Assembly (NCBI GenBank): GCA_032690845.1
Contig: CM064417.1
Span: 19,002,501 to 19,066,500 of the forward strand
Source of the DNA: Eleusine coracana subsp. coracana
Taxonomy: Eukaryota > Streptophyta > Magnoliopsida > Poales > Poaceae
Length of the DNA stretch: 64,000 nt
Direction: 5' to 3'
Part shown: piece after piece, positions 45,360 to 56,169 of the stretch
Layout of the letters: each line of letters opens with the position of its first letter
How positions within the stretch are numbered: the first letter of the stretch is position 1
Program-made: the position numbers and the translations under genes
Notes under the pieces: model-generated
Databases searched by the model: none
What the model saw: only the letters and a program-made list of their open reading frames with translations
What the model was told of the DNA's origin: nothing

Positions 45360-45368
45360 TATAAATAG
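45360..45368 (+). promoter_or_regulatory. Opposite-strand TATA box in the Tat-1 3' region
   Basis: TATAAATAG in CAGACCCTATAAATAGACCC on the plus strand, opposite to Tat-1. An ATG follows 49 bp downstream. Extra antisense ORFs between integrase and the 3' LTR are known in Tat-lineage elements, so this may be the promoter of such a gene. Confidence 0.45.
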
Positions 45369-45416
45369 ACCCTTCTGCTAGCTTCCTTTTCTCATCTTAG
45401 TTTAACACTTTCAACC

Positions 45417-45581
45417 ATGGGTCTTCTCCTAAGAGCCTTGATGGAAAAGTACCATCTATCTCAAAATCTGCTAAGTGTGTTAGGGCGAATATTTTTTTCC
45501 TTTTCTGCCCCCAGAGTGATCCTTTCAATAAAAAATCTACAGCTACCCCCACTCAGAAATCAACTCACTAGTTGCCCTTAG
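45417..45581 (+). CDS. Short antisense ORF after the TATA box (54 aa)
   Basis: ATG in CAACCATGGG, a good plant start context, 49 bp after TATAAATAG. Encodes 54 residues starting MGLLLRALMEKYHLSQNLLS, with no recognised domain; stop at 45579. The next 300 bp have further short open pieces (RVMSDDDATLPREQRKL near 45640) that could be remains of a longer antisense gene. May equally be chance. Confidence 0.25.
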   Translation: MGLLLRALMEKYHLSQNLLSVLGRIFFSFSAPRVILSIKNLQLPPLRNQLTSCP

Positions 45582-46085
45582 ACAGCGGCACAGGTGTCAA
45601 GAATGGCATCGGCAGGGTAACACTCTCTTCCCCTTGTCCGGCGGGTGATGTCTGATGACGACGCCACTCTTCCAAGGGAGCAGAGGAAGTTGCTAATGTG
45701 TTTTTTCTCCATATATGTACCTCCTTTCTTGAATTTTGGATGATAATAATTACATCTTCATCCTCTAGCTGTAATAGGAGAATAGGTTTCCTCAGACATT
45801 GATTTCCTGCGAGTAATCAACCCATCTTCATCTTGTAACAATGGCCATCTATAACTTCTTCTATAAGCGATACTCTCAATATTTTTTCTGGACGAATATT
45901 CTATAATCTGTATTATCCTTGTTTTTTACACATGACGCCAATATTTGTTTTCTGCTAAGGGCGATATTTTCAATATCGACCATCTCAAATCAATGAACAT
46001 CCAATGGCTGTCCACACTTTTCTTTCGGATAAAATTTTTCACATCGCCCAGGATTCATCAATCAAGTTCATGCGCCAACCCAAAC
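45582..46085. other. Tat-1 3' non-coding region
   Basis: AT-rich with no frame I can support on either strand beyond the short piece near 45640. Confidence 0.4.
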
Positions 46086-46089
46086 GCTC

Positions 46090-47258
46090 GGATGATATTT
46101 CTTCAAGTACTTACCATTAATCGCTCTTCCAAACTCTTCTCCTTCTATTCCTTGCAAGAAATATGCATTACCCGGCGCACATTGACTCACTTTGAATGGC
46201 CCTTCCTATGTTGGCGACCATTTTCCAAATCGATTATCTCTAGAACCGATGGGCATGATCAACATCGAGACAAGATCTCCTTCTAAAAAACTCTTGGGCA
46301 CCACCTTTTTATTATAAAACCTGGACACACAAGATTTATTTTCCTGAATATTTTCTAGGGCCTTCATCCGATGCTGTATGACATCTTCCAATTCATCATG
46401 CATTGCATGTCGATACTAATCGGCCGATAGCTGATCTTGCAACTCTACTCTTCTTGATCCCACATTTGTTTCCCATGGTAAAACCGCTTCGTGCCCATAT
46501 ACTAACTGATAGGGTGGTACCTTGATTGACCCATGACAAGCCATCCTATAAGCCTAAAATGATTCTACCAATGTGGTATGTCACTTCTTTGGTTGTTCAT
46601 TTATTTTCCTCTTAATCAATTTGATCAAGCTCTTGTTGGATGCCTCTGCTTGTCCATTAGCCTAAGCAGAATAAGGTGACGAATTCAACAGCTTGATATC
46701 CATACTATCGGCAAAGTTTTGAAACTCTTCCGAAGTAAAGACAAGACCTTGATCAGTCATAATAGTCTACGGCACACCAAACCTATATATAATATGCTCC
46801 TTCACAAAATTGATTATATCATTAGTGGTAACATTCTTCATAGGAACTACCTCAACCCACTTTGTGAAGTAATCTGTAGCCACCAAAATATATTTATGAC
46901 CCTTACTATAGGCTGGATAAATTTGGCCAATCATATCCATACCCCAACCTCGAAACGGCCACGACTTAATAATTGGATTCATAGCCGATGTCGGTGCCCA
47001 CTGTATCTCTCTAAACTTCTGACAATCTTGACATCCCTTATAATACTTGAAGCAGTCTTCCAGCATGGTAGGCCAATAATATCTAGTTCTCTTTAGTAAC
47101 CACCTCATCTTATGGGCAGATTGATGTGTACCACATATGCCTTCGTGGACTTCGCACATAACAACTTTGGCTTCTTCTTGATTTAAACACATTAGCAATA
47201 CACCATCAACTATGTGATAATAAAGTTTTTCTTCTAGTAAAACATACCTCAACACCAT
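46090..47258 (-). pseudogene. Tat-1 integrase
   Basis: Minus strand from 47258: LRYVLLEEKLYYHIVDG, then an HHCC zinc finger (H..H...CQDCQKF). The core has Asp at 46935-46937 (GMDMIGQ), Asp at 46752-46754 (MTDQG) and Glu at 46644-46646 (GQAEASNK): D,D-35-E intact. The C-terminal part with KVVPKSFLEGDLV and GPFKV runs to about 46100. Stops at 46767, about 46663 and others. No chromodomain. Confidence 0.85.
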
Positions 47259-47279
47259 ATATCGAATCTTTCGAGGAGT

Positions 47280-47888
47280 TCATTCAGCTGGATCCTTGAG
47301 GTATTGGACAATCTTGGATCTCCAATCTTCTTCATCGATATCAGCTATGTCAACAATAACTCCACTAGTGTTCAATTGATAGCCCGATGCCTTCTGTGCT
47401 AGGTCATTCGCTTCCATATTTTGTTCCCTTGGGACATGCTTGAATCTTACTATTTTGAAGTGTTGCAGCATCTCCTGACACTCGGCATAAAACATTCTCA
47501 AAAAATCATCTTTGCATTCAAACTCTCCGATCAGCTGCCCAAGCACCAGTAATGAATCTCCCACAACTTCAATATAATCTACTCCAACTTCCTTCAATAT
47601 CTGCAATCCCTTAAGCACGGCTCTATACTCAACCAGATTATTAGTCGATACCTTGCCAACAAATGCAAACACAAACCTTGTCCCCCCCCCCCCTCGAGGC
47701 GATATGACCACAAGCCCGATACCACACTCTCTCTTACAAACAGAACCATCAAAAAATAATAACCATGGCATCGTCTCTACCATCAACACTTCAGATCCAC
47801 AATGCTCAACAACTAAATCAGCCAGAACTTGACCTTTGACTGCCTTGGCAGATTCATACGTAAGATCATATTCGGCTAGAGCAAGCAT
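47280..47888 (-). pseudogene. Tat-1 archaeal-type RNase H (aRNH)
   Basis: A 202-codon open frame: AEYDLTYESAKAVKGQVLAD, then a second RNase H domain with WLLFFDGSVC (Asp), NLVEYRAVLKGL (Glu) and VVGDSLLVLGQL (Asp), and ANDLAQKASGY. The three acidic residues are retained. This domain follows the ordinary RNase H in Tat-lineage polyproteins. The frame is broken from its neighbours by stops at both ends. Confidence 0.85.
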
Positions 47889-47909
47889 CCACTTACCAAT
47901 TCTCCCTTT

Positions 47910-49200
47910 TCAAATAGGAGTCGATAGCATATATTTGATGACATCGGCTTTGCAAACCACCACACATTCAGTCGATAACAGATAATGCCTTAACTTCACA
48001 CATGAGAAATACAAACATAAACATAATCTTTCAATCTCAGTGTACCTGGTTTTAGCGTCAATCAATCTTCGGCTTAAGTAGAATATAACCCTTTCTTTGC
48101 CATCTCGTTCTTGAATTAAAGTTGATCCAATCGACTTCTTGTTAGCCGCAAGATAAAGCCTAAATGGCCGTCCTTTTCTTGGTGGTACTAATATAGGAGG
48201 TGAAACCAAATACTTGTTGATATCATCCAAGGCTTTCTGGTGTTCTGGTTCCCATACGAACTTCTGATTGGCCTTCAGTTTCAACAACGGGGTAAACACA
48301 TCAAGCCTCCCTGATAAGTTCAAAATAAATCTGCTAATGAAATTTACTTTGCCAATTAACGACTGAAGCTCTGTCTTGTTAACTGGCGGTTCAATGTCAT
48401 TGATAGCCTTCATACTCTTTGGCCCAATCTCAATCCCTCTCTCATGCACAATGAAACCTAAAAACTAACTAGCCGATACGTCGAAAGCGCACTTTTTTGG
48501 ATTCATCTTCAAACCATACTTTCTAGTCCTGTTGAGTACCCCCGCAAATCGACTATATGATCCTCCATCCTTTTAGATTTAACTACCACATCATCAATAT
48601 AAATCTCAACGATCCTGCCAATTAGATAATGGAAAATATTATTCATGGCTCTCTGATATGTGGCTCCAGCATTCTTAAATCCAAACATCATGATGACCCA
48701 TTCATACAATCCAAAAGCTCCAGGACACCTGAAAGCAGTTTTCGGTATATCTTCTTCTGCCATAAAAATCTGATTATAACCAGCATTACCATCCATAAAA
48801 CTAACAATCTTATGCCCTGCTGCTGCATCAACCAAAAGATCCACTATCAGCATTGGGTAATCATCTTTTGGTGTAGACCTGTTCAATGGTCTAAAGTCAA
48901 TGCAAACTCTCAACTTCCCGCACTTCTTGAACACAGACACGATATTTGAAACTCACTATGGATATCGGCAGGGCCTAATGAACTTAGTGTCATATAATTT
49001 TGTAATCTCGACCTTGACATCATCATAAGTCTTCAGATCAATTCTTCTTGGTGGTTGCTTATAAGGTCGATATCCAGGTTTGATGTGTAGCTAATGCTCA
49101 ACGATGGATCGGCTCAAACCGGAGATTTCAGAATATTCCCAAGCGAAACAATCCAAGTATGGATTTTTGAATAATTTTTCAAAGTTCCCCCTTATTAACA
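47910..49200 (-). pseudogene. Tat-1 reverse transcriptase and RNase H
   Basis: Minus strand. From about 49200: ISGLSRSIVEH, GYRPYKQPPRRID, then GKLRVCIDFRPLN (48940 on), FMDGNAGYNQI (motif A Asp present), KTAFRCPGAFGLYEW, and YIDDVVVKS (motif C present). After a break at about 48500: GIEIGPKSMKAI, then RNase H (RLYLAANKKSIGSTLIQE, YTEIERLCLCLYF). The 5' side ends at about 49200 in GC-rich unrelated DNA. Confidence 0.85.
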
Positions 49201-50555
49201 GAATTGCCATCGGCAATTTAAACAGTTGCGCGCGTGCGCGTCGGCCGGGCTCGCCGGAGCACGGTCGGGCTCACCGGCGCTCTCGCTGTAGGGCTTTAGG
49301 GTGGAGGAGGTGGCTCGGGACCGGCACCATCCGACCGTGCATGCGACGGAGAGCAACCCCAGGGGGTCGCCGGCCGACAGCGGCGACTGGAGCGGTGTCG
49401 ACGGCGGCGTCAGAGGTAGGGGGTGGCTTCGACGGCGTCGCGCATCGCACACAGAGGAAGAGAGTGGTCGGGAGGGGGTCGAGGAGCTTCACCGTGGTGC
49501 GGGGGTCGCCGGCGTCGAGGAAGACGTCAAGGGCGGCGGTCGGAGGGGGGGTTCTCGTCGTGGAGGTGGCTCTTCCTTCCCGAATTTCGGTGATGTCACT
49601 GCACGAGGAAGGGGCAATGTCAAGGGGGAAGCTGGGGGGAGTCGTGGTGCAGCGATTTGAGGAAGAAAGAGGGGACGAGGGGGTTTCCTTGGCCGAGCTC
49701 GACGCGGTGGCGGCCATGGCGGCTCGAAAACAGGGACAGGGCTGAAATTTTCCTCATGCGCTCGCCGGTAAAGGAAAAGGTGGTGCTTGGGTGCTTGGGG
49801 CGTTGAGAGGGAGCAGAGGAGTGGTGCGGGAAAGTGCAGACATTGAGAGAAAGAGAGAGAGGGCCGTTCCTGCCGCTGCTGCTCTTGTAGTCGAAAAGAG
49901 AGAGAGAGAGAGAGACCGAGGGAGTGGGTGGACTGGAGACGGTGGCTCGACGTCGGGGCAGCTTCAATGCAGCGCCGGTGCCACAGGGGCGGTTAGGCAA
50001 AGCAGTGGATGGAGTGGGGAGGGAGCAGGTGACGCCGATCACCGGCCAGAGGGAGAGGACGGCGGTGTCGATCGGTCAGTGGCTCAGAAAAAGTTTGTTC
50101 ACTCCTCTTGACTGAAATAGTGCTATTGTGCATCGCCAAAATTCTAAAGTTTCCATGCTCAAAACCTTGTGCCAATTTTTGTGCATGATCAGAAAAATAT
50201 GTCCTCCATGTTTGCTTTTGGGATCATTTGGAGATTTCTGCTAGACAAATTATGAAAAATCGTGGAACAGAGGAACATTTTTCTGCTTTTAGGGAATTTT
50301 TAGGGGTATTAATCCGTTACCAAAACTTCTGGAAAATTTCCTAAAATTCATTATTGACATGACCCACTGGAATATGCAAGAACATTGGCACACTTCTATT
50401 GAGTTTTGTGAAGTTTGTGAAAAGCTAGCATTTGAGGGGTTTAGAATTAATTAATTAAATTCCCCTTTACTTAGGCATATTAATTTTTCACATTTTTACT
50501 TAGCTTAGCAATTAGCATTAGGATTAGGGTTATTTATCTTATTCTGACATCCCAT
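49201..50555. other. GC-rich block, probably part of another LTR
   Basis: 49210-50090 is GC-rich with GGCGG/TCGCCGG and a GAGAGAGA run (49840-49915). Long frames on both strands (49104-49745 +, 49271-49717 -) are low complexity and not credible proteins. 50100-50549 is AT-rich and ends TTATTCTGACA at 50549. On the minus strand this end would read TGTCAGAATAAG, an LTR-like start. It may be a truncated gypsy LTR or leader between Tat-1 and Sire-6; class unknown. Confidence 0.3.
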
Positions 50556-51952
50556 GTCACACAACCATAGCTGGAGCTGGCTCAACAGCTGCTAAGGTCG
50601 ATGTAGAAGCTTCTGGACCCTCTGCTAGAGTGGTGGAAGCAGCAGGAACAAGCTCGGATGTGGGATGGAAAGACTCATCATCATCATCATCCAAGCCTTG
50701 TAGGTCCTCTTCTACAAAGATACTCTCCTCTATCTCCCTGTTACCTGCAGTCTCAACCACATTGCTTGTATTAGAGTTTGATTCATCAATGGTTACATCG
50801 CACGACTTTATGATGGTGTTAGTGTCCAAATTCAAAACACTATAAGAATGGCCAAAAGGGTGTAGCCAAGAAAGATGTCATCGGAAGATCTTGACTCAAA
50901 CTTATCAAGATTGCCACGCTTGAGAATGAAGCACTTACAACCAAAAGCGCGCAAATGAGAAACAGATGGCTTCCTCCCAAAGCGTAGCTCATAGGAAGTC
51001 ACATTAAGAATTGAGCGTAAGAAAACCCGATTGGAAACATAGCAAGCAGTGCTAATGGCCTTAGCCCAGAACCGCCTCGGAGTCCTATGCTCATCGAGCA
51101 TCGTGGGGGCCATTTCCACCAAGGTTCTATTCTTTCTTTCAACCACACCATTCTGCTGAGGGACACGAGGTGCTGAAACTGATGCTCAATACCATGCTCA
51201 AAGAAGGAGTTCTTGAACTCGGTGCTATTATCACTACGAATTGCTCGTAATGCACCAAGAAGTTGCTTGAACAACCTTAAAGCTAAGCTCCGAAAGTGAT
51301 GAAACACTTCATCCTTGCTCTCAAGAAAGTAAACCCAAGAGTAACGAGAGTAGTCGCCAACAATCACAAGAACATACCACTTCCCACCCGTCGAACAAAC
51401 CCGAGAAGGACCAACAGTGTCCATATGAAGCAGCTATCCAGGGCATTCAGTCATCACTAAATTGATTGGTGGATGTGAAGCGGCAATCATTTTCCCATGA
51501 CGACAAGGAGCACAAACTAAATCCTTATCAAATTTGAGCTTAGGCAATCCTCGGATCAAACCTAGGCCACTCAAGCAACAAAGCAAGTCAAAGCTCATGT
51601 GACCTAGTCTCCTATGCCATTTCCAGAGCTCAGAAGAAGATTGAGTAAACAAGCACTTGTGAGAACCAGGAGAACCAACAAAATCAGCCTGAAAAACTTT
51701 CCCAATGCTAGAAATCCCACAAACCAAAGAGCCATTCAAATAAAAAACACAAGTAGCATTTTTCTTAAAGCACACCTCCAAACCAACATCAAGCAAGTGA
51801 GAGACAGAGAGGAGATTGTACTTGAGATGCTCAACCAAAGCAACATCCTTGAGAGTGATTTTTTCATTTACCTTTACTGCGCCTCTTGCCTTCACTCTCC
51901 CTCTCTTATCATCTCCAAAGGTCACATACTGCCGGTCAAGGGAGTGAGGTTG
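50556..51952 (-). pseudogene. Sire-6 protease end and integrase
   Basis: Minus strand, close relative of Sire-5. From 51952: VTFGDDKRGRVKARGAVKVN, YNLLSVSHLLDVGLEV, the zinc-binding WKWHRRLGHMSFD, then a stop at about 51434. Integrase core: HMDTVGPSRVCS, IRSDNSTEF; then a frame shift (HQFQHLVSLSRM) and re-entry at VERKNRTLVEM, where the catalytic Glu is kept. Ends in the acidic linker (LDDDDDES) at 50557, where it is truncated; RT and the 3' LTR are absent. Confidence 0.85.
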
Positions 51953-52876
51953 TGATGAGGACATCACTCCTATGGATACACACAACACTCCTCCAAATCT
52001 GGACTTGCAAGGTCCAATGACTAGAGCTCGTGCACGACAACTAAATTTAGAGGTGAGCTCGTTCCTACGTTCTTCGCTATATGTTACTTTTGAGAATGGT
52101 TTGCTACCTAATGATTATTTTATGATTAGAAACCATGGAGAGGACCAGGAGATGATGGGAGAAGGATTTGGTAACGTGGAGGACCAGGAAGGGCTTGGAA
52201 GCCAAAGTGGAGGCCCAATCAAAACCGACTTCGAGTCTGTTTCGGGGCCCAGGACCAGTCTGTACTAAAATGGTCGCCCAGGACGCATACAGACTCGGAT
52301 TTGGACGTTCTACATATGCACGGAAAGATAAGGAGAAGACCTTTCCAATGCCGCCAGCCTCATGTCAAAATTCATCCGGAGTCATCGGGAATCGTCAAAA
52401 CAAGAGAGAGTCCAGAATCTGTGTTGGTGCTGCGTCGCCTATTTTTTGCCTTTGGGCTTTGTATCTAGTTGAGCCCAATTAGGGGCACGTCCAGAGGGTC
52501 TTGCACGACCCTAGGGTCTTTATATACAGCCACCGCCACACCATTAGGGTTCGGGTTTTGCTTAGATCAATTCTGTTCATAAACAGTTTCGCCGTTCATC
52601 GGTTTGTGAGACCCCAACTTCGAGAGTTTAATCATACATCTGCAATTGTGTTGCATTCTTCGTTGTTCTTGCTTGTGTTCTTGATTCACAGGCAGGGATT
52701 AGCCTTCTCAGCGAGGTCAATCGTCTTTTGGACGGTTGATAACCAGAGGAGACGTCGTGCTGCGATTGCGGGGTTTAGAACGTGCTGTTCTGAAACCGGA
52801 TCGATTTGTGTGTCGCCTCCGACCAAATCAACTTACCAAGAACCTTTCGGAAGATCGGGAACCCTTGTCCACATCA
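51953..52876 (+). mobile_element. CRM-like solo LTR (CRM-c)
   Basis: 924 bp, TGATGAGGACATCACTCC...CCACATCA, with perfect TSD GGTTG (51948-51952 and 52877-52881). Inserted in Sire-6 just after its protease motif. TATA at 52521-52526. Best-preserved copy: its reading frame is open. Confidence 0.82.
51972..52268 (+). CDS. LTR-encoded C-terminal peptide of CRM-type polyprotein
   Basis: 98 codons, MDTHNTPPNLDLQGPMTRAR, then ARQLNLEVSSFLRSS and an acidic Gly/Gln-rich tail. The frame stays open upstream to the first bases of the LTR (T-GAT-GAG-GAC-ATC), as needed if the polyprotein reads from the internal region into the 3' LTR. In CRM elements the integrase C-terminal end lies in the 3' LTR; here the rest is gone, so this is a relic, not a free gene. 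The ATG is probably internal. Confidence 0.5.
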   Translation: MDTHNTPPNLDLQGPMTRARARQLNLEVSSFLRSSLYVTFENGLLPNDYFMIRNHGEDQEMMGEGFGNVEDQEGLGSQSGGPIKTDFESVSGPRTSLY

Positions 52877-54911
52877 GGTTGGAGCACCACTTTGCATCTT
52901 TGGTCATGTGGCGCGAACACTCGGAGTCCATCAACCATTTGTTCTCCAAGCCTCCACCTGCTCCCTATAAAGAACGAGAAGCAAAGATCGATGACTCAAT
53001 GCTAGGGTTAGAAAAAAAACTCTTGGGAAGCCAGCACTGAATCACACGACCTGCAGGGGTTATCACACTTCTTTGCACATTACTAGTAGAACGCATGGGA
53101 TGAGTACCATGATGAGGAAAGCGCGACCTGTCAAAGCGTCTCGACTCAAACCTGGGGTTGTGAGGATAGAAATAATCTGTGTAAAAGCCAAATCCACGCA
53201 AGCGACGCTGACCATGATAGGGAAAATGTGGGGTGCCAAAGCGTTGCTGAGCAGAGCCTCTGTTTCGTGAATCAAAGCCATATGAGGAATGACCCTGTCC
53301 ATGATAGGCATGAGAAAAGGAGCAAGGCTAACAAAATCATTATGATGCACATTCCTAGTTAACTCAGCTTGCATCCTCTTAATTCTCTTATGCCTACAAC
53401 AATACCCATCCAAGTGACCCTTACAACCATAGAACATGCAAATGTAGACACTCTCATGTTTAGGCTTAGCTTGCATAGTGGGTTTGGGTTTTGGCTTCTC
53501 GGCTTGCTTTGGGTTGAAGGAAGGATTGGGGTTAGGTGGGTAGTATGTGTCAGTGGGTTTGATGGACTGTTCCTCATCCTTGTAGCTAAAGCTAGGCACA
53601 AACTTACCCACATTCTCACTCTCCTTGTCGCACCTCTCAAATCCCAAGCCCAAGTTGTAGGTTGACCTACTGGCACTTTCTTTGACTCATGCCAAGTCAC
53701 TCTCAATCTTCTCCTCACTCACTAGGGTTCTTTGGAGACGAGAAATGAGATAGTCATTTTATTGGGTTAGGATTTTGTTTTCCTCTCTAGTGATTGCAAG
53801 CTTATCCTTAAGATAGCCACACACTACACATGGTGGTCGAAGAACTTTTGAGCGAGTCTCATCTAGCAGCTTGGACTCGAGCTCTTTGACTTTGAGGGTT
53901 TGAGCTTCCAACTCATTAGTGAGCTTGGGGCACTTATGACATGCAACCAAAAGAGTTGGTCTAGCTTTGAATTCATCAAGCTCTTTAAGGGCACTCTCAA
54001 GTTGACTGGCAACTTGAGCATGCACACTCTCCCTCTGTGCAAGATCATTCATCACAACTTGACAACACTCACACTCAATAGCAATGTCATATTTTGCAAG
54101 CATAGACCTAAGCGAAGCGATTTCATACTCAGCACTCTCCAACTTAGACTTAAGCTCTCTACTCTCACGTACAGCGTGCAAATCGCGCAAATGATCAAGT
54201 TCAGAAGAGAGCTCATCAAGAGTGGGAGGTACTTCGCTTGTGTTGGAGTCGAAGCCAGAGTCGGTGTCGTGGTCGTTCTTTGCCATGAAGCAAAGCCCGG
54301 TCAAGTCGTCCTTCCTCTTGACTCGTGACTTCTTCGCCTCCTCCTCCGAGCTTGTAAGGCCTTCGCTTGATGTGAGGTCGATGTCGCTCAAGGCGGCAAC
54401 GCAGGCTCGTGCAATGGCCTTGGCAAACTTCTTGGAGTTCTTGCCTTTCTTGTAGAAGCGGTTCTTTTTCTTGAAATCTTCAGTGTTGTTGTCGTGGTAC
54501 CCAGACTTCTTCTTCTTCTTGGGGCAGTCAGCGATGAAATGTCCAGGGTCACCACACTTGAAGCAGGTTCTTGAACCACCTCCTCTTCTCTCCTTCCGGT
54601 TGTTGTAGAACTTCCTGAACTTCCTTGTGAGCAAGGACAGCTCCTCGTCAGGAATGCACTCCATCTGTTCATCAGAAGCAGCAACAAGAGAAGACAAAGC
54701 AAACTCCAAGGAAGACTTGTCAAGTGAGGGGTTAGTTCCATAAGAAGCACCAATGTGACTACCCTTTTGAGAGCTAGATAGCAAAGCCATGCTAGAAGCA
54801 GGATTACCAAGATTAGGACGAGACTTCCTAGACAGTTCATGAGATTTTAGCTTGCTATAGAGTTGCTCACAGTCCCGGGTATTGAAATCAGCAATTTCTT
54901 CTAGTGCAGCT
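52877..54911 (-). pseudogene. Sire-6 gag and protease start
   Basis: Minus strand from 54911 (cut by Athila-5): LYSKLKSHELSRK, MALLSSSQKG, knuckle CFKCGDPGHFIADC (about 54530-54575), Lys-rich patch, SDIDLTSSEGLTSSEEE, coiled coil (RESRELKSKLESAEYE) to 53759, then 53653-53063 with CMFYGCKGHLDGYC, where the second Cys of the knuckle is Tyr. The protease motif DSGCSRHM reads near 52920, before CRM-c. Several frame breaks (53063, 53700, 53760). Confidence 0.85.
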
Positions 54912-56074
54912 TGTTGACGGTCCTTAAGTGCTAAATATGACCATCATTTTCTTGCATAAAAATTACAAAATAAATAACCAACTAGTGGTAGGAGTTTATT
55001 ACTAACAAATTCCACAAGTTTTGGTGATTATGTGTATGTAGGTGATTTACCACGGAGTATTAATAAAACACACGAAATTAAGGGAGAAAACACACCTTCA
55101 GCCAATCAGGAGAGAGCAAATGGATTGAAGGCCCCATTTTCAGTACTACACCGAAGAAAAACACAAAACGATCCCGACATCTGGGATGAGAACCCACCTG
55201 GCAGCCACCCTGAGGAAGCACATGCGAGGAGGGCCTCGGCCGACCCAGGCCTGCGCCCTTTTCTCCTGGGCTTGCACGTGGAGGCTCCTGGTTGATTCCT
55301 GAAGGCGGTGGGCACGGTCTTTCTTGGCGATTACTCTCCTTTGCCGACTTATAGAGGTTATAAATAGGAGGGTGTGGCTTCACACTCACACACTCAAGAA
55401 GAGAAACACTTGAGCTCCACTCAAAAAGGCAAAGCACTACCTCCTTAGCGCTTCGAGAATAGGGAGAGAGTGAGGGGTAGTTCGGGGAAGTGCCGGCCTG
55501 TCGGCACTCTTCCCTAATCTTGTACCTCGATGGAGTCTTGCCATTTCAAGTAAGTCTTCAGGATTCTTCAATGGTATTGTTCCTTTGATTCAATAAGATC
55601 TGCTCTCTACATGCTTACGGGTTAATCGTTCGTAATTGAATGCTTTAGTCTTTGATCAAGATTAGAGTAGTAATTCATAGCATAGGCGTGGTGTCTAGGC
55701 TATATATTACCTTTGATTGACGCGTGCTCCACGGATTGAAGAGGTCGACGGCAGGTGGTGACAGCCCTTAGTAACCCTCCATGTTCGGGTACGTCGTAGA
55801 GCTGTAGGCCAGAACGTCCTGGCAGACCAGGGGGAAGCCGGCGCCCGAAGTAAGCATTAGAGTTCGACCTTACCTTGTCCATGGTCCAATCCATCCTAGA
55901 ATCCTCTCTACCCTCGCCTACCATATTCTTGTTGTCCCTGGACGAGCCCGATTCTTTGATAGTCCACACACGTTCCCCGTGGATTTTGATACCCTTGGAA
56001 TACTCCTGGGTGAAAGCTACTTCGACAGCCATACGCTTTCGGTTTATTACCATGAGTGACCGTTGGAGTCAACA
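54912..56074 (+). repeat. Athila-5 5' LTR
   Basis: 1163 bp, TGTTGAC...GTCAACA: perfect 7-bp terminal inverted repeats. TATA at 55359-55367, the AGGTGGTGACAGCCCT block at 55753-55768, and GATACCCTTGGAATACTCC near 55989. Confidence 0.9.
55359..55367 (+). promoter_or_regulatory. TATA box of Athila-5 5' LTR
   Basis: TATAAATAG, repeated at 63354-63362 in the 3' LTR in the same context. Confidence 0.75.
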
Positions 56075-56081
56075 AGCTTTC

Positions 56082-56099
56082 TGGCGCCGTTGCCGGGGA
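56082..56099 (+). promoter_or_regulatory. Athila-5 primer-binding site (tRNA-Asp)
   Basis: TGGCGCCGTTGCCGGGGA, 7 nt after the LTR end. Perfect complement to the tRNA-Asp 3' end. Confidence 0.9.
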
Positions 56100-56169
56100 A
56101 CGGTTGCTGAATTATCGTTGAACCTAGTTCGTCCTTGTATATCTTTTTTATTTTCTTTTATTTCGTTCC

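Larger units (their letters stand above)
43729..49200 (-). mobile_element. Tat-1: Tat-lineage gypsy element, 5' truncated
   Basis: Minus strand. 3' LTR (43729-45051), PPT, a 3' non-coding region with an opposite-strand promoter-like site, integrase, archaeal-type RNase H, RNase H and RT. Dual RNase H is diagnostic of the Tat lineage (Ogre, Retand, RIRE2, Grande). gag, protease, the 5' LTR and the PBS are missing beyond about 49200. Confidence 0.88.

Noticed and set aside
49104..49745. 213-codon open frame (and 148 codons opposite)
   Set aside because: Both strands open because of GC richness; the first ~45 residues overlap the Tat-1 RT in antisense; no domain.
50520..50545. TTAGGGTT-like telomere motif
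   Set aside because: A single unit in AT-rich DNA, not an array.
53759..54790. 343-codon open frame as a host coiled-coil gene
   Set aside because: It is the Sirevirus gag with CCHC knuckle and matches 38800-39850 of Sire-5.
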